This document shows, piece by piece, positions 8,759 to 17,338 of a DNA stretch of 64,000 bases. Position 1 is the first letter of the stretch. Every line of letters starts with the position of its first letter. The notes under the pieces were generated by a model. That model made no database searches. It was not told where the DNA came from and saw only the letters and a program-made list of their open reading frames with translations. A program made the position numbers and the translations under genes. Source of the DNA: Methylopila jiangsuensis (lineage in GTDB: Bacteria; Pseudomonadota; Alphaproteobacteria; Rhizobiales; Methylopilaceae); assembly GCF_027922305.1 (NCBI RefSeq), contig NZ_BSFK01000016.1, forward strand, positions 616,565 through 680,564, in the 5' to 3' direction.

Positions 8759-9103
8759 GTGGTCGAGCTTTACGGCATCAAGACATGCGACACGGTCCGC
8801 AAGGCGCGGGCGTGGCTCGACGCGCGCAGCGTCGCCTACACGTTCCACGACTTCAAGGCCGAGGGCGCGTCGCCGGAGCGGCTCGCCGCATGGGCGGGCG
8901 AGGTCGGCTGGGAGACATTGCTGAACCGCGCCGGGACCACCTTCCGCAAGCTCCCGGACGACGACAAGGCGGGCCTCGACGAGGCCAGGGCGCTGGCGCT
9001 GATGGCGGCGCATCCCACCCTGATCAAGCGCCCCGTGGTCGAAGGCGCCGGGCGGCTGCTTGTGGGCTTCAGGCCCGAGATTTACGAGGCGGCGTTCGGC
9101 TGA
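8759..9103 (+). CDS. ArsC/Spx-family thioredoxin-fold protein (YffB-like)
   Basis: A 114-residue protein of the arsenate reductase/Spx fold. It starts MVELYGIKTCDT, with the single catalytic-position cysteine at residue 10 and no second Cys in a CXXC. RTL is replaced by TTFRKL, and IKRPVVE (the IxRPxxx motif) and VGFRPEIYE near the end are intact. The family includes real arsenate reductases and uncharacterised YffB proteins; with no ars genes nearby, arsenate reduction is not supported. The GTG start has GGGGAGG about eight bases upstream. A longer open frame upstream overlaps the divergent MOSC gene and is not needed. Confidence 0.85.
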   Translation: MVELYGIKTCDTVRKARAWLDARSVAYTFHDFKAEGASPERLAAWAGEVGWETLLNRAGTTFRKLPDDDKAGLDEARALALMAAHPTLIKRPVVEGAGRLLVGFRPEIYEAAFG

Positions 9104-9158
9104 GCGTCGCGCCTCTGGCGCGGATCGCCGTTTCGCTTGCGCTAAGGGGACGTGAGGG

Positions 9159-11273
9159 ATGGACGCAATGAGCGGGACGGCAGGGCGCGATCCGCGGATG
9201 GACACGATCGAGGCGGCCGTACGGGACGGCGACTTCGCGCGGGCTCAGGACATCCTTGCAACCTTTTCGGACACGCCGGAAGGGAACCCGCAACGCCTCG
9301 CGCTCGAAGCCGCCTGTGCGGCCGGGCGGGGGGACTTCGACGAGGCCGTTCGGATCTGGCGTCGCTGCGACGAGCTGTTCGGCCTCGTGGGAGAGGATCT
9401 GGGCGCCTTTGGCCTCGCGTTGGAGCAGTCCGGCCGCATCCCGGACGCCTTGTCCGTCTATCGTCGTTTGCAGGTGACGCGCGAGGGCGACTGTCTCGGC
9501 GCTTGGGAGGAAGCGCGGCTGCAGGGCCTGCTGGGCGAGCACGCCGCGGTCCTGAACGTGCTGGAGGCGGCTCTTCAGACCGCCCCCAGTCGCAAGATCG
9601 AGATAAGGCTGCGCGCCGTCCGCGCCCGGCGGGCGGCGATTGTCGGGCGGTTCGCCGAAGCTCTGGCGGACTATGTTCTGCTCGCTCGGCTCCAGCCGCA
9701 GAATCCGCGCGGATTGCTCGGGCAGGTGCAGGTTCATCTGAAGAACTTCGACGAGGCGTCGGCGCGGGCCGCGCTCGCGGAGGCGGCCGCGCGACATCCC
9801 GACGACATGCGGCTGCTCGGGAGCGAAGCGCGTCTCCTCCTGCAGTATGGCGACGACGACGCTTTCGTGGTCTTCGTCGGGAAACTGGCGGCTTTACCCC
9901 TTTCGGACGACGTCTATCGCGGCCTGATCTCCAACCTGTTCCGGTCGCGGGTGTGGTTCTTCACCGAGGAGCTGCGTCGCCGGCTCCTCGCCGCCGCAGG
10001 CGACGCCGGACGGCAGGAGATCCTTCTCGGCGTTCTCAGCCGGCAGGTCAGTTCCCCGGACGAAAACCTGAGCGCCGCCCGCAAGGCGATGGATGGGCTT
10101 GCGGCCCATCCGGACAGCCCCGCCGGACTGGCCGCGCGGGTGCGCCTCGCCACGGCTCTGATCGAGGCGGGCCTTCTGGCCGAAGCGGAGACGATGGCCG
10201 GTCAGCTTGCGATCAGCGTGCGCGACTGGCCCCATGCGCCCGCGATCATGGGCGAACTGCTCGAATGGATGGCCGTTCGCAGGGGCGACGTGGAGGCGGC
10301 GCGGCGGGCGTACTGGCGGCGGCGGCGGATGCACGCCCACAACGACAGGACCGACGAACTCGACTGCGTGCGCATGCCGCCCGGGGCTCCGCCGGAGGTG
10401 GCGGTGGTCTGTCAGTTGCGCAACGAACGGGTGATGCTGCCGGCCTTCTTCCAGCATTACCGGGCCTTGGGCATCGAACGGTTCGTGATGATCGACAACG
10501 GCTCCACGGACGGGAGCTTCGAGCATCTGCTCGCGCAACCGGATGTGGAGCTGTATCGCACCTATGCTCCCTTCCGGCGCGCGGAATCGGGCAATGCTTG
10601 GACCAACCCCCTGATCGGCCGGCCGGACTACGTCCGCACGCTGTGTCTGCGCGTCGATGCGGACGAGCACCTGGTCTACCCGCATTATGAGACCCGGCCG
10701 ATCGCCATGCTCTGGCGCCATATGCAGGCCGAGGGCTCCGAGGTGCTCGCCGGCTTCATGCTCGACATGTTTCCGGAGACGACGGATCAATTGCAGGCGG
10801 AGGATTTCGTCGCGGCGTCCACGTTCTACGATCTTCCGCCCGAGCCGGCGCCCGCGACGTCCTGCCCCTATGTGGCGCATCGCGGGGGACCGCGCCGCAG
10901 GTTCATGGACGGCCCGGCCGTGCTTTTGACGAAGTGTTCCGGCCTGCGGGGCGGCGGCGCCGTCGAGCAGGTCCACATGTCGCATTTCGCTTCGCCGGCG
11001 ACCGTCTCGTCCGTGAGCATGGCGCTGCTGCATTACAAGTTTCGGCCCGACGTGTTCGAGCGCGCCGTCCGCGTCGCCGGCGAGCGCCAGTACGCCTCCG
11101 GGTCGCAGTCCTATTCGCGGTACGGCTCGCTGCAGACCGACCAGCGACGCATGTTGCGGTCGGACGATACGCGCGTCTTCAACGGGTCGGCGGGGCTGGT
11201 GGCGAACGGCGTGCTGCGCTCCACGCCCGCGTGGGACGACGGGGTCCGTCCCGCTCCCGTCAGGGCCGGATGA
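9159..11273 (+). CDS. TPR-containing family 2 glycosyltransferase
   Basis: A 704-residue protein in two parts. Residues 1-400 are an alpha-helical repeat region of TPR/alpha-solenoid type (for example AALAEAAARHPDDMRLLGSE and several R-A-x-E-A-G helices). From about 413 comes a GT-A domain of the Glyco_tranf_2_4 type: CQLRNERVMLPAFFQHYRAL, MIDNGSTDGS, and LRVDADEHLVYP supplying the DXD metal site near residue 500. Such proteins add sugars to surface polymers or glycoproteins; the acceptor is unknown. It lies about 1.2 kb from manC on the same strand. The 3' end overlaps the L,D-transpeptidase gene by 14 bases, tail to tail. Confidence 0.82.
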   Translation: MDAMSGTAGRDPRMDTIEAAVRDGDFARAQDILATFSDTPEGNPQRLALEAACAAGRGDFDEAVRIWRRCDELFGLVGEDLGAFGLALEQSGRIPDALSVYRRLQVTREGDCLGAWEEARLQGLLGEHAAVLNVLEAALQTAPSRKIEIRLRAVRARRAAIVGRFAEALADYVLLARLQPQNPRGLLGQVQVHLKNFDEASARAALAEAAARHPDDMRLLGSEARLLLQYGDDDAFVVFVGKLAALPLSDDVYRGLISNLFRSRVWFFTEELRRRLLAAAGDAGRQEILLGVLSRQVSSPDENLSAARKAMDGLAAHPDSPAGLAARVRLATALIEAGLLAEAETMAGQLAISVRDWPHAPAIMGELLEWMAVRRGDVEAARRAYWRRRRMHAHNDRTDELDCVRMPPGAPPEVAVVCQLRNERVMLPAFFQHYRALGIERFVMIDNGSTDGSFEHLLAQPDVELYRTYAPFRRAESGNAWTNPLIGRPDYVRTLCLRVDADEHLVYPHYETRPIAMLWRHMQAEGSEVLAGFMLDMFPETTDQLQAEDFVAASTFYDLPPEPAPATSCPYVAHRGGPRRRFMDGPAVLLTKCSGLRGGGAVEQVHMSHFASPATVSSVSMALLHYKFRPDVFERAVRVAGERQYASGSQSYSRYGSLQTDQRRMLRSDDTRVFNGSAGLVANGVLRSTPAWDDGVRPAPVRAG

Positions 11274-11685
11274 CCACCCGCGCCGCTCCAAACCCCTTCT
11301 GCTGCACCAGATTGTAGAGGATGGCGGCGTTGGCGGTGTGCAGCCGCACGCAGCCGTGGCTGGCGGGCCGCCCCAGCGAGCGCACGTAGGAGGTGCCGTG
11401 GATGGCGTAGCCGCCTCGGAAGAACACCGAATAGGGCATCGGCGACATGTCGTACTTGCGGGAATGCCACATGCGGGCGGTGCGCGTCGGGCGGTAGGAG
11501 CCGGTCGGGGTGACATAGCCGCGGCGGGCGGTGGAGACCGGCCACGAGTAGGCGCGGGCGCCGTTCACCACCACGTCCATGCGCTGCTTCGACAGGCTGA
11601 TCTGGGCCACCACGGTGGCTTCCGCCGGGGCTGCGGCGGCGAGGCCCAAAGCCACGGCGGCGAAGGCGAGAGCACGCTTGAACAT
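11260..11685 (-). CDS. L,D-transpeptidase (YkuD domain)
   Basis: A 141-residue secreted enzyme. The signal peptide is residues 1-23 (MFKRALAFAAVALGL, cleavage near AEA). The YkuD catalytic motif is complete: H96 in YAIHGTS, then SHGCVRLH at 109-116 with the nucleophile C112. The conserved TPTGSYRP segment lies at 59-66. It is a short single-domain form that probably makes 3-3 peptidoglycan cross-links or attaches outer-membrane proteins to peptidoglycan. ATG 11685 is chosen because it opens the signal peptide; the frame extends upstream to 11742 without a plausible ribosome site. Confidence 0.92.
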   Translation of the reverse strand: MFKRALAFAAVALGLAAAAPAEATVVAQISLSKQRMDVVVNGARAYSWPVSTARRGYVTPTGSYRPTRTARMWHSRKYDMSPMPYSVFFRGGYAIHGTSYVRSLGRPASHGCVRLHTANAAILYNLVQQKGFGAARVVIRP

Positions 11686-11797
11686 GACGACGACGCCTCT
11701 TGACGCAAAGCCCCCCGGCCCATGGCGAAACTGTGGCGCCAATGCGGCGAAGAGTCGAATCAGGCGTCGTCACGGCTTCGCGAACGGCTTCGCGCGC

Positions 11798-11835
11798 GAA
11801 AAAAGCGCCGGAGCCGCTGGGATCGGCTCCGGCGC
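11798..11835 (-). terminator. Intrinsic terminator after glnT
   Basis: A perfect 11-bp stem (11805-11815 with 11825-11835, GC-rich, 9-base loop) is followed on the minus strand by a run of six T. It lies 33 bases beyond the glnT stop and should end the glx/mgs-glnT transcript. Confidence 0.85.
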
Positions 11836-11867
11836 CCTCGGAGGCTGCGGACGTTCGGGGCGGAACG

Positions 11868-13160
11868 TCAGCAGTCGAGCGTGTTGTCGCGCTCCCACTG
11901 GGTCAGGTGGCGGGCGTAGTTGTTCCACTCCACCGTCTTGAGTTTGGCGTAGGCGGCGACGAACTCCTCGCCGAACATCGCCTTCGTGGCGGGCGACGAC
12001 TCGAACGTCCGGATCGCGTCGAGCAGGTTGAGCGGCAGCTTCTTGCAGTCCGTGACGGTGTGGCCGTCCGTGTACATGTTGATGTCGAGGCGCTTGCCGG
12101 GATCGCGCTTGTTCTCGATGCCATCGAGGCCGGCCGCCAGGATCGCCGCCTGCAGCAGATAGGGGTTCGCCGCGCCGTCGCCGAGGCGGAACTCGAACCG
12201 GCCCGCATCCGGAATGCGGATCATGTGGGTGCGGTTGTTGCCGGTGTAGGTGATCGAGTTCGGGGCCCAGGTCGCGCCGGAGGCCGTCCGGGGCGCGTTG
12301 ATGCGCTTGTAGGAGTTCACCGTCGGGTTGGTCAGCGCGCAGATGGCGTCGGTGTTGTGCATCAGGCCGCCGATGAAGTGGTAGCCCAGTTCGCTGACGC
12401 CGAGCTCGCCGGCCGGATCCTCGAACAGGTTCGTCTTGCCGTCCCACAGCGACACGTGGGCGTGGCAGCCGGAGCCGGTGAGGTTCACGAACGGCTTGGG
12501 CATGAAGGTGGCGCGCAGGCCGTGCTTCTCGGCGATCGACCGCGCCATGAACTTGTAGAAGGCGTGCTGGTCGGCGGTCTGCAGCGCCGGACCGTAGTTC
12601 CAGTTCATCTCGAACTGGCCGTTCGCGTCCTCATGGTCGTTCTGGTAGGGCTTCCAGCCGAGCTGGACCATGGCGTCGCAGATTTCGGTGATGACGTCGT
12701 AGCGCCGCATCAGGGCCTGCTGGTCGTAGCAGGGCTTTTCGGCGGTGTCGGAGAGGTCCGAAATCTGGGTGCCGTCGGCGTTGACCAGGAACATCTCGGG
12801 CTCGATGCCCGATTTCATCTCGTGACCGGACCGGGCGATCAGCCGCTTCAGCGTGTTGCGCGGGGCGTGCTCGACCTCCTTGCCGTCCATCCAGAGATCG
12901 GAGGCCAGCCAGCCCACTTCCGGCTTCCACGGCAGCTGGATCAGGCTGTTCGGGTCGGGCTTGGCGAACAGGTCGCTGTCCGAGGGGCTCATGTCGAGCC
13001 ACGTGGCGAAGCCGGCGAAGCCGGCGCCGGCCTTCTGCATGTCGCCGATCGCGCCCGCAGGAACCAGCTTGGCGCGCTGGGCGCCGAAAAGGTCAGTGTA
13101 AGAGATCAGGAAGTACTTGATGCCGCGGTCTCGCGCAGCCTCCTGAAGATCGATCGCCAT
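11868..13160 (-). CDS. glnT: Type III glutamine synthetase GlnT / gamma-glutamylmethylamide synthetase GmaS
   Basis: A 430-residue glutamine-synthetase-fold enzyme. Catalytic-domain landmarks are SGIEPEMFLV (metal-binding EPE), GQFEMNWN, and GCHAHVSLWDG; FEFRLGDGAANPYL near the end is the substrate-side signature. The length fits the GlnT/GmaS group rather than the 470-residue GlnA. These enzymes ligate ammonia or methylamine to glutamate using ATP. The position directly after the three glutamate-synthase-like genes is the arrangement of both glxBCD-glnT and of mgsABC-gmaS in the N-methylglutamate pathway, so GmaS activity is likely but unproven. ATG 13160 has AGGGGA five bases upstream; the frame extends to 13208 but lacks a ribosome site there. 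Confidence 0.85.
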   Translation of the reverse strand: MAIDLQEAARDRGIKYFLISYTDLFGAQRAKLVPAGAIGDMQKAGAGFAGFATWLDMSPSDSDLFAKPDPNSLIQLPWKPEVGWLASDLWMDGKEVEHAPRNTLKRLIARSGHEMKSGIEPEMFLVNADGTQISDLSDTAEKPCYDQQALMRRYDVITEICDAMVQLGWKPYQNDHEDANGQFEMNWNYGPALQTADQHAFYKFMARSIAEKHGLRATFMPKPFVNLTGSGCHAHVSLWDGKTNLFEDPAGELGVSELGYHFIGGLMHNTDAICALTNPTVNSYKRINAPRTASGATWAPNSITYTGNNRTHMIRIPDAGRFEFRLGDGAANPYLLQAAILAAGLDGIENKRDPGKRLDINMYTDGHTVTDCKKLPLNLLDAIRTFESSPATKAMFGEEFVAAYAKLKTVEWNNYARHLTQWERDNTLDC

Positions 13161-13231
13161 CGCGGTCCCCTCGATCGCCCCGTTTTGGGGTCGATGTTGA
13201 AAGTTCACAGCCGTCTCCTGATCTGTTTCAT

Positions 13232-13257
13232 CCCCGGCGGCTCCGTCGCCGCCGGGG
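13232..13257 (-). other. Stem-loop between glxD and glnT
   Basis: A perfect 10-bp GC stem (13232-13241 with 13248-13257) with a 6-base loop sits in the 143-base gap between the glxD stop and glnT start. No T-run follows, so it is not an obvious terminator. It could be a processing or attenuation structure that sets a different glnT dose; that is a guess. Confidence 0.4.
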
Positions 13258-13303
13258 TTGGCCCCGACGGCTGCATTCGACGGGCCTTTTATCGTTGTCG
13301 TTC

Positions 13304-14650
13304 TTAGAAGCGTCCGGTGAGGCCCGGGATCCAGTCGGTCCCCGCGATCGGCACCTGCGCCATGGCGGCGGCTTCGATGGTCAGCGCCACCAGATCCTCG
13401 GGCTCGAGGTTGTGGACGTGGCTCTTGCCGCAGGCGCGGGCGATGGTCTGCGCCTCAAGCGTCATGACCGAGAGGAAGTTGGCGAGGCGGCGGCCGGCGA
13501 TGATCGGGTCCAGACGCTTCATCAGCTCCGGATCCTGGGTGGTGATGCCCGCCGGGTCGCGGCCCTCGTGCCAGTCGTCATAGGCGCCGGCCTTGGAGCC
13601 GAGAGCCTCGTACTCGCTCTCCCACTTCGGGTCGTTGTCGCCGAGCGCCACCAGAGCCGCGGTGCCGATGGCCACCGCGTCGGCGCCGAGCGCCAGCGCC
13701 TTGGCCACGTCCGCGCCGTTGCGGATGCCGCCGGAGACGATGAGCTGCACCTTGCGGTGCATGCCGAGCTCCTGCAGCGCCTTCACCGCCTGACGGATGG
13801 CGGCCAGCGTCGGGATGCCCACATGCTCGATGAACACCTCCTGCGTGGCGGCGGTGCCGCCCTGCATGCCGTCCACCACCACCACGTCGGCGCCGGCCTT
13901 CACCGCAAGCGCGGTGTCGTAATAGGGACGCGCCGCGCCGACCTTGACGTAGATCGGCTTCTCCCAGTCGGTGATCTCGCGCAGCTCCTCGATCTTGATC
14001 TCGAGGTCGTCCGGGCCGGTCCAGTCGGGATGGCGGCAGGCGGAGCGCTGGTCGATGCCTTCGGGCAGGGTGCGCATCTTGGCGACGCGGGGCGAAATCT
14101 TCTGGCCGAGCAGCATGCCGCCGCCGCCGGGCTTGGCGCCCTGGCCGACCACCACCTCGATCGCGTCCGCCTTGCGGATGTCGTCGGGGTTCATGCCGTA
14201 GCGCGACGGCAGGTACTGATAGACCAGCTTGTTCGAGTGGCCGCGCTCCTCCTGGGTCATGCCGCCGTCGCCGGTGGTGGTGGAGGTGCCGACGGCGCTG
14301 GCGCCGCGGCCGAGCGCTTCCTTCGCCGGGCCGGAGAGCGAGCCGAAGCTCATGCCGGCGATGGTGACCGGAATCTTCAGCTCGATCGGCTTCTTGGCGA
14401 AGCGGTCGCCCAGCACCACGCCGGTGCCGCACTTCTCGCGATAGCCTTCCAGCGGGTAGCGCGACATGGACGCGCCGAGGAACAGCAGGTCGTCGAAGTG
14501 GGGCAGCTTCCGCTTCGCGCCGGCGCCGCGGATGTCGTAGATGCCGGTCGCCGCCGCGCGGCGGATCTCGGACAGGGTGTAGGCGTCGAAGGTCGCGCTC
14601 TCGCGGGGGAGGGTGCGGGGGGCCGCCGGGGCCTTGACGTGCTCGTTCAT
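13304..14650 (-). CDS. glxD: FMN-binding glutamate-synthase-like subunit (GlxD / MgsC)
   Basis: A 448-residue protein equivalent to the FMN/iron-sulfur synthase domain of glutamate synthase. It contains GMSFGSLSGPAKEALGRGAS, GQGAKPGGGGMLLG, the glutamate-synthase loop VVDGMQGGTAATQE, and SGGIRNGADVAKALALGADA for FMN phosphate binding; a Cys near the C-terminus (ARACGKSHVHNLE) fits part of the iron-sulfur region. In the three-gene N-methylglutamate synthase this subunit (MgsC) carries the transferase reaction. In Rhizobium-type clusters it is GlxD. It lies 12 bases after glxC. Confidence 0.88.
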   Translation of the reverse strand: MNEHVKAPAAPRTLPRESATFDAYTLSEIRRAAATGIYDIRGAGAKRKLPHFDDLLFLGASMSRYPLEGYREKCGTGVVLGDRFAKKPIELKIPVTIAGMSFGSLSGPAKEALGRGASAVGTSTTTGDGGMTQEERGHSNKLVYQYLPSRYGMNPDDIRKADAIEVVVGQGAKPGGGGMLLGQKISPRVAKMRTLPEGIDQRSACRHPDWTGPDDLEIKIEELREITDWEKPIYVKVGAARPYYDTALAVKAGADVVVVDGMQGGTAATQEVFIEHVGIPTLAAIRQAVKALQELGMHRKVQLIVSGGIRNGADVAKALALGADAVAIGTAALVALGDNDPKWESEYEALGSKAGAYDDWHEGRDPAGITTQDPELMKRLDPIIAGRRLANFLSVMTLEAQTIARACGKSHVHNLEPEDLVALTIEAAAMAQVPIAGTDWIPGLTGRF

Positions 14651-14662
14651 GGCCTCAGCTCC

Positions 14663-15370
14663 TCAGTAGGCGGACGCGTTGTCGACGTGGAAGTGGTAGA
14701 GCGTGCGGGCCGAGCCGTAGCGCTTGAAGTCGGACGGATCGACCTGGCCGTCGAGGCCGGCGGACTTCAGCTTCTCGAACACCTGGGCCTTGTGCTCGTC
14801 GCGCATCTCCTTCTCGACGCAGTCGGCGCCGAGGCTCGTCACCGAGCCGCGCACGTAGAGCCGCGCCTCGTAAATGGAGTCGCCGAGCGCCTCGCCCGCG
14901 TCGCCCAGCACGGTGAGCGTGCCCGCCTGGGCCATGAAGGCCGACATGTGGCCGATGGAGCCGCCGACCACGATGTCGACGCCCTTCATGGAGATGCCGC
15001 AGCGGGCGCCGGCGGAGCCGCGCACCACCAGCAGGCCGCCATGGGCGGTGGCGGCGGCAGCCTGGCTGGCGTCGCCCTCGACCTCGACGCGGCCGGACAT
15101 CATGTTCTCGGCCACGCCGACGCCGGCGTTGCCGCGCACGATCACCGTCGCCTGCTTGTTCATGCCGGCGCAGTAGTAGCCGACCGGACCGTCGATCTCG
15201 ACGGTCACGGGGGCGTCGAGGCCGGCCGCGATGGCGTGCAGGCCGCGCGGGTTCGACACCCGCCACAGCGAGGCGTTGGATCCGTCCTTCAGCGCGTGCA
15301 GGGCGGCGTTCAGATCGCGGACGGTGGCCGCGGCGAGATCGAAGGAATGGCTTTGCGTGCTCGCGTTCAT
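14663..15370 (-). CDS. glxC: GXGXG-domain subunit (GlxC / MgsB)
   Basis: A 235-residue right-handed beta-helix protein matching the C-terminal GXGXG domain of glutamate synthase. Repeats carrying paired glycines are visible (GNAGVGVAENMMSG, GSAGARCGISMKG, GDAGEALGDSIYE, RGSVTSLGADC). It is the structural subunit between the amidotransferase-like and FMN subunits. ATG 15370 (MNASTQSHSF) starts the conserved region; the open frame upstream overlaps glxB and is ignored. The preceding glxB ends 31 bases upstream. Confidence 0.88.
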   Translation of the reverse strand: MNASTQSHSFDLAAATVRDLNAALHALKDGSNASLWRVSNPRGLHAIAAGLDAPVTVEIDGPVGYYCAGMNKQATVIVRGNAGVGVAENMMSGRVEVEGDASQAAAATAHGGLLVVRGSAGARCGISMKGVDIVVGGSIGHMSAFMAQAGTLTVLGDAGEALGDSIYEARLYVRGSVTSLGADCVEKEMRDEHKAQVFEKLKSAGLDGQVDPSDFKRYGSARTLYHFHVDNASAY

Positions 15371-15401
15371 GAGCGGCGCCCCCGGTTCGGTGTTGTCGTC
15401 G

Positions 15402-16292
15402 TCAGGCCGCGGCGCGGTCCCAGAAGTAGACCTTGGCCGGCTCCGGCTCGAAGATCTTGGCGTTCTCAATGCCCGGCAGGCCGGCGAGCGCCCGGTATTC
15501 GGACCCGAAGGCCACATACTGGTCGGTCTCGGCCATGACGGCGGGCTTGCAGGCGATGGGGTCGCGCAGCACGCCGAAGCCGCTCTCGGTGCCCACCACG
15601 AAGGTGTAGAAGCCGTCGAGGTCGTTCAGCGAGTCCTCGAGCGCCTCGCCGAGCGTGCGGCCTTCCTTCATGCGCCAGGTCAGGTAGCCGGCGGCCACCT
15701 CGCTGTCGTTCTCGGTCTGCACCTTCACTCCGGCCTTCTCCAGGTTGCGGCGGACGGTGCGGTGGTTCGACAGCGAGCCGTTGTGCACCAGGCACTGGTC
15801 GAGGCCGGTGGAGAACGGATGCGCGCCGTTGGTGGTCACCGCGCTCTCGGTCGCCATGCGGGTGTGGGCGACGCCATGGGTGCCGGACATCTTGGCGAGG
15901 TCGAAGCGGACGGCCACGTCCGTCGGCATGCCCACCTCCTTGTAGAGCTCCATGCGGGCGCCGGCGCCGACCACGGTCACGTCGGGCGCGACCTCGGCGA
16001 GCTGGGCGCGGATCTCGGCCTCGCGGCCGGCCGGCACGGTCAGCACCGCGTGGGTGGCGCGGGCGACCACGTCGATCCCGTCGCCGAGCTTGGCGGCGAG
16101 CGCCTTGAAGTCGTAGCCCTCGGCCGCGCGCAGGGTGAGCTTGGTCTCGCCCTTCTCGCCTTCGCCGTAGACGGCGAAGCCGGCCGAGTCCGGCCCGCGG
16201 CCGCACATGGTGCCGAGCATGCCGCTCAGCAGTTCGCCGAGCTGCGGCTCAAGCGACTTGTCCTTCAGAAACAGTCCGACAATGCCGCACAT
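15402..16292 (-). CDS. glxB: Class II glutamine amidotransferase-like subunit (GlxB / MgsA)
   Basis: A 296-residue Ntn-hydrolase subunit. It begins MCGIVGLFL, so Cys2 becomes the N-terminal nucleophile after Met removal. Further family residues are CGRGPDSAGFAVYG, THGVAHTRMATES (the conserved Arg and the stretch that closes on glutamine), and HNGSLSNH with NDSE. It supplies ammonia or acts on gamma-glutamylmethylamide in the MgsABC version. First gene of the structural operon, 186 bases from the XRE-cupin regulator gene. Confidence 0.9.
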   Translation of the reverse strand: MCGIVGLFLKDKSLEPQLGELLSGMLGTMCGRGPDSAGFAVYGEGEKGETKLTLRAAEGYDFKALAAKLGDGIDVVARATHAVLTVPAGREAEIRAQLAEVAPDVTVVGAGARMELYKEVGMPTDVAVRFDLAKMSGTHGVAHTRMATESAVTTNGAHPFSTGLDQCLVHNGSLSNHRTVRRNLEKAGVKVQTENDSEVAAGYLTWRMKEGRTLGEALEDSLNDLDGFYTFVVGTESGFGVLRDPIACKPAVMAETDQYVAFGSEYRALAGLPGIENAKIFEPEPAKVYFWDRAAA

Positions 16293-16478
16293 GACGCTGG
16301 CGCTCCCATCTCCTGCAGCCCCTCGGGCTCGTTAGGGAGGACGCTATCTCCGCCGCGTGGCGGCGTCAATCTGCGTGAAAAAATAATTCTTGAGAGGAAA
16401 CTTGGTCGGCGCCGCAAACCTGCTCCGCGCCGCGCTCGGGAGGAGGCGACGACAACGGCGGACCAATCCGGTTCGCCG

Positions 16479-17156
16479 TCAGTCCTTGTCGTACATGATG
16501 ACCGAAAGATAGGTCATGGGCTTGACCACCAGCTTCTCCGGACCGTGGGGCGCGCCGGAGTCGAACAGCAGCGTGTCGCCGGGCTTCAGGTGGTAGCTGT
16601 TGCCCGCATGGGCGTAGATCACCTCGCCCGTCAGCATGTAGATCAGCTCCGTCCCCTCGTGCTGGAAGGCGGTGTAGGGGGCGGCGTCCTCGGTGAGGGT
16701 GATGAGGTAGGGCTCGCAGGCGATGGCCCCGCCCAGCATGTGGCCGAGCAACTCGTAGTTGTGCCCCACCTTGGTGCCGCGGCGCTGGATCACCACGCCT
16801 TGCCCCGACGGCACGTAGGAGCAGTCGCGCCGCTCCTCGAACTCCGAGAACAGCAGGCTGATCGGCATGTTGAGCGCGGAGGCCAGCGTCTGCAGCGTCG
16901 ACAGCGACGGCGAGATCTGGCCGTTCTCGATCTTGGACAGCATGCCCGTGGACACGGTGGCGGCGCTGGCGAGCTCCGCCACCGTCAGGCCCATCAGCTT
17001 GCGGTGGTGGCGGATCTGCAGCCCGATCGCCTGTTCGAGCGTGCGCCGTTCGGCGGCGGCCGGCGCGCCCGAGCCCGTGACGTAGATGTCGTCCTGGGCG
17101 GCGGGAGCGGCGTCCTCGAAGGCCGGCGCGGCGGCGGTGGCGGATTTTCGTGCCAT
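16479..17156 (-). CDS. XRE-family regulator with cupin sensor domain
   Basis: A 225-residue transcription factor. The N-terminal 35 residues are Ala-rich. An XRE helix-turn-helix covers about 40-95 (LGLTVAELA-type helix, then STGMLSKIENGQISPS). A cupin_2 domain covers about 135-220 (HEGTELIYMLTGEV, LKPGDTLLFDSGAPHGPE). Regulators of this class sense small nitrogen compounds such as amino acids, polyamines or their derivatives. It sits just upstream of glxB on the same strand and most likely controls the glx/mgs-glnT genes. A perfect inverted repeat directly upstream of its own start (17166-17217) is a candidate operator. Confidence 0.88.
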   Translation of the reverse strand: MARKSATAAAPAFEDAAPAAQDDIYVTGSGAPAAAERRTLEQAIGLQIRHHRKLMGLTVAELASAATVSTGMLSKIENGQISPSLSTLQTLASALNMPISLLFSEFEERRDCSYVPSGQGVVIQRRGTKVGHNYELLGHMLGGAIACEPYLITLTEDAAPYTAFQHEGTELIYMLTGEVIYAHAGNSYHLKPGDTLLFDSGAPHGPEKLVVKPMTYLSVIMYDKD

Positions 17157-17165
17157 GCCAGCTTT

Positions 17166-17217
17166 CTTGTGAAGAAACGATGTCCTACGCTAGCGAAAGC
17201 GAACGTCCCTTCACAAG
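17166..17217. promoter_or_regulatory. Candidate operator: 9-bp perfect inverted repeat upstream of the XRE-cupin gene
   Basis: CTTGTGAAG (17166-17174) and CTTCACAAG (17209-17217) are exact reverse complements, 43 bp centre to centre, or about four helical turns. The inner arm starts ten bases upstream of the regulator ATG. A weaker relative, CTTGAGAGG, lies in the gap upstream of glxB near 16391. Placement suggests autoregulation by the XRE-cupin protein; binding is inferred. Confidence 0.45.
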
Positions 17218-17261
17218 CCTTGTCTTCGGCAAGATCGTATTTTTGGGGGGATGCCCGCGTT

Positions 17262-17312
17262 CCGCGCAGGCGACGGCGCCGCGCGGCTCCTGCTCTTCAC
17301 GGGGACGTCCCC
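17262..17312 (+). promoter_or_regulatory. Candidate guanidine-II (mini-ykkC) riboswitch
   Basis: Two hairpins with ACG-starting tetraloops lie just before the Gdx gene. P1 pairs CCGCGC (17262-17267) with GCGCGG (17281-17286) and GGCG with CGCC around the loop ACGG (17273-17276), with one bulged A. P2 is GGGG-ACGT-CCCC (17301-17312). The linker is 14 bases, and GGAG follows at 17326 with the start codon at 17339. This is the architecture of the guanidine-II class, in which both loops read ACGR and contact each other when guanidinium binds. P1 fits the consensus fully; the last loop base of P2 is T instead of a purine. The downstream gene is exactly the expected target. Confidence 0.6.
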
Positions 17313-17338
17313 AGACAACGTGACCGGAGATCCACCCC

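Noticed and set aside
8759-9103. True arsenate reductase of an ars operon.
   Set aside because: No arsR, arsB or acr3 nearby, and the neighbours are MOSC and glycosyltransferase genes; the YffB-like subgroup is more likely.
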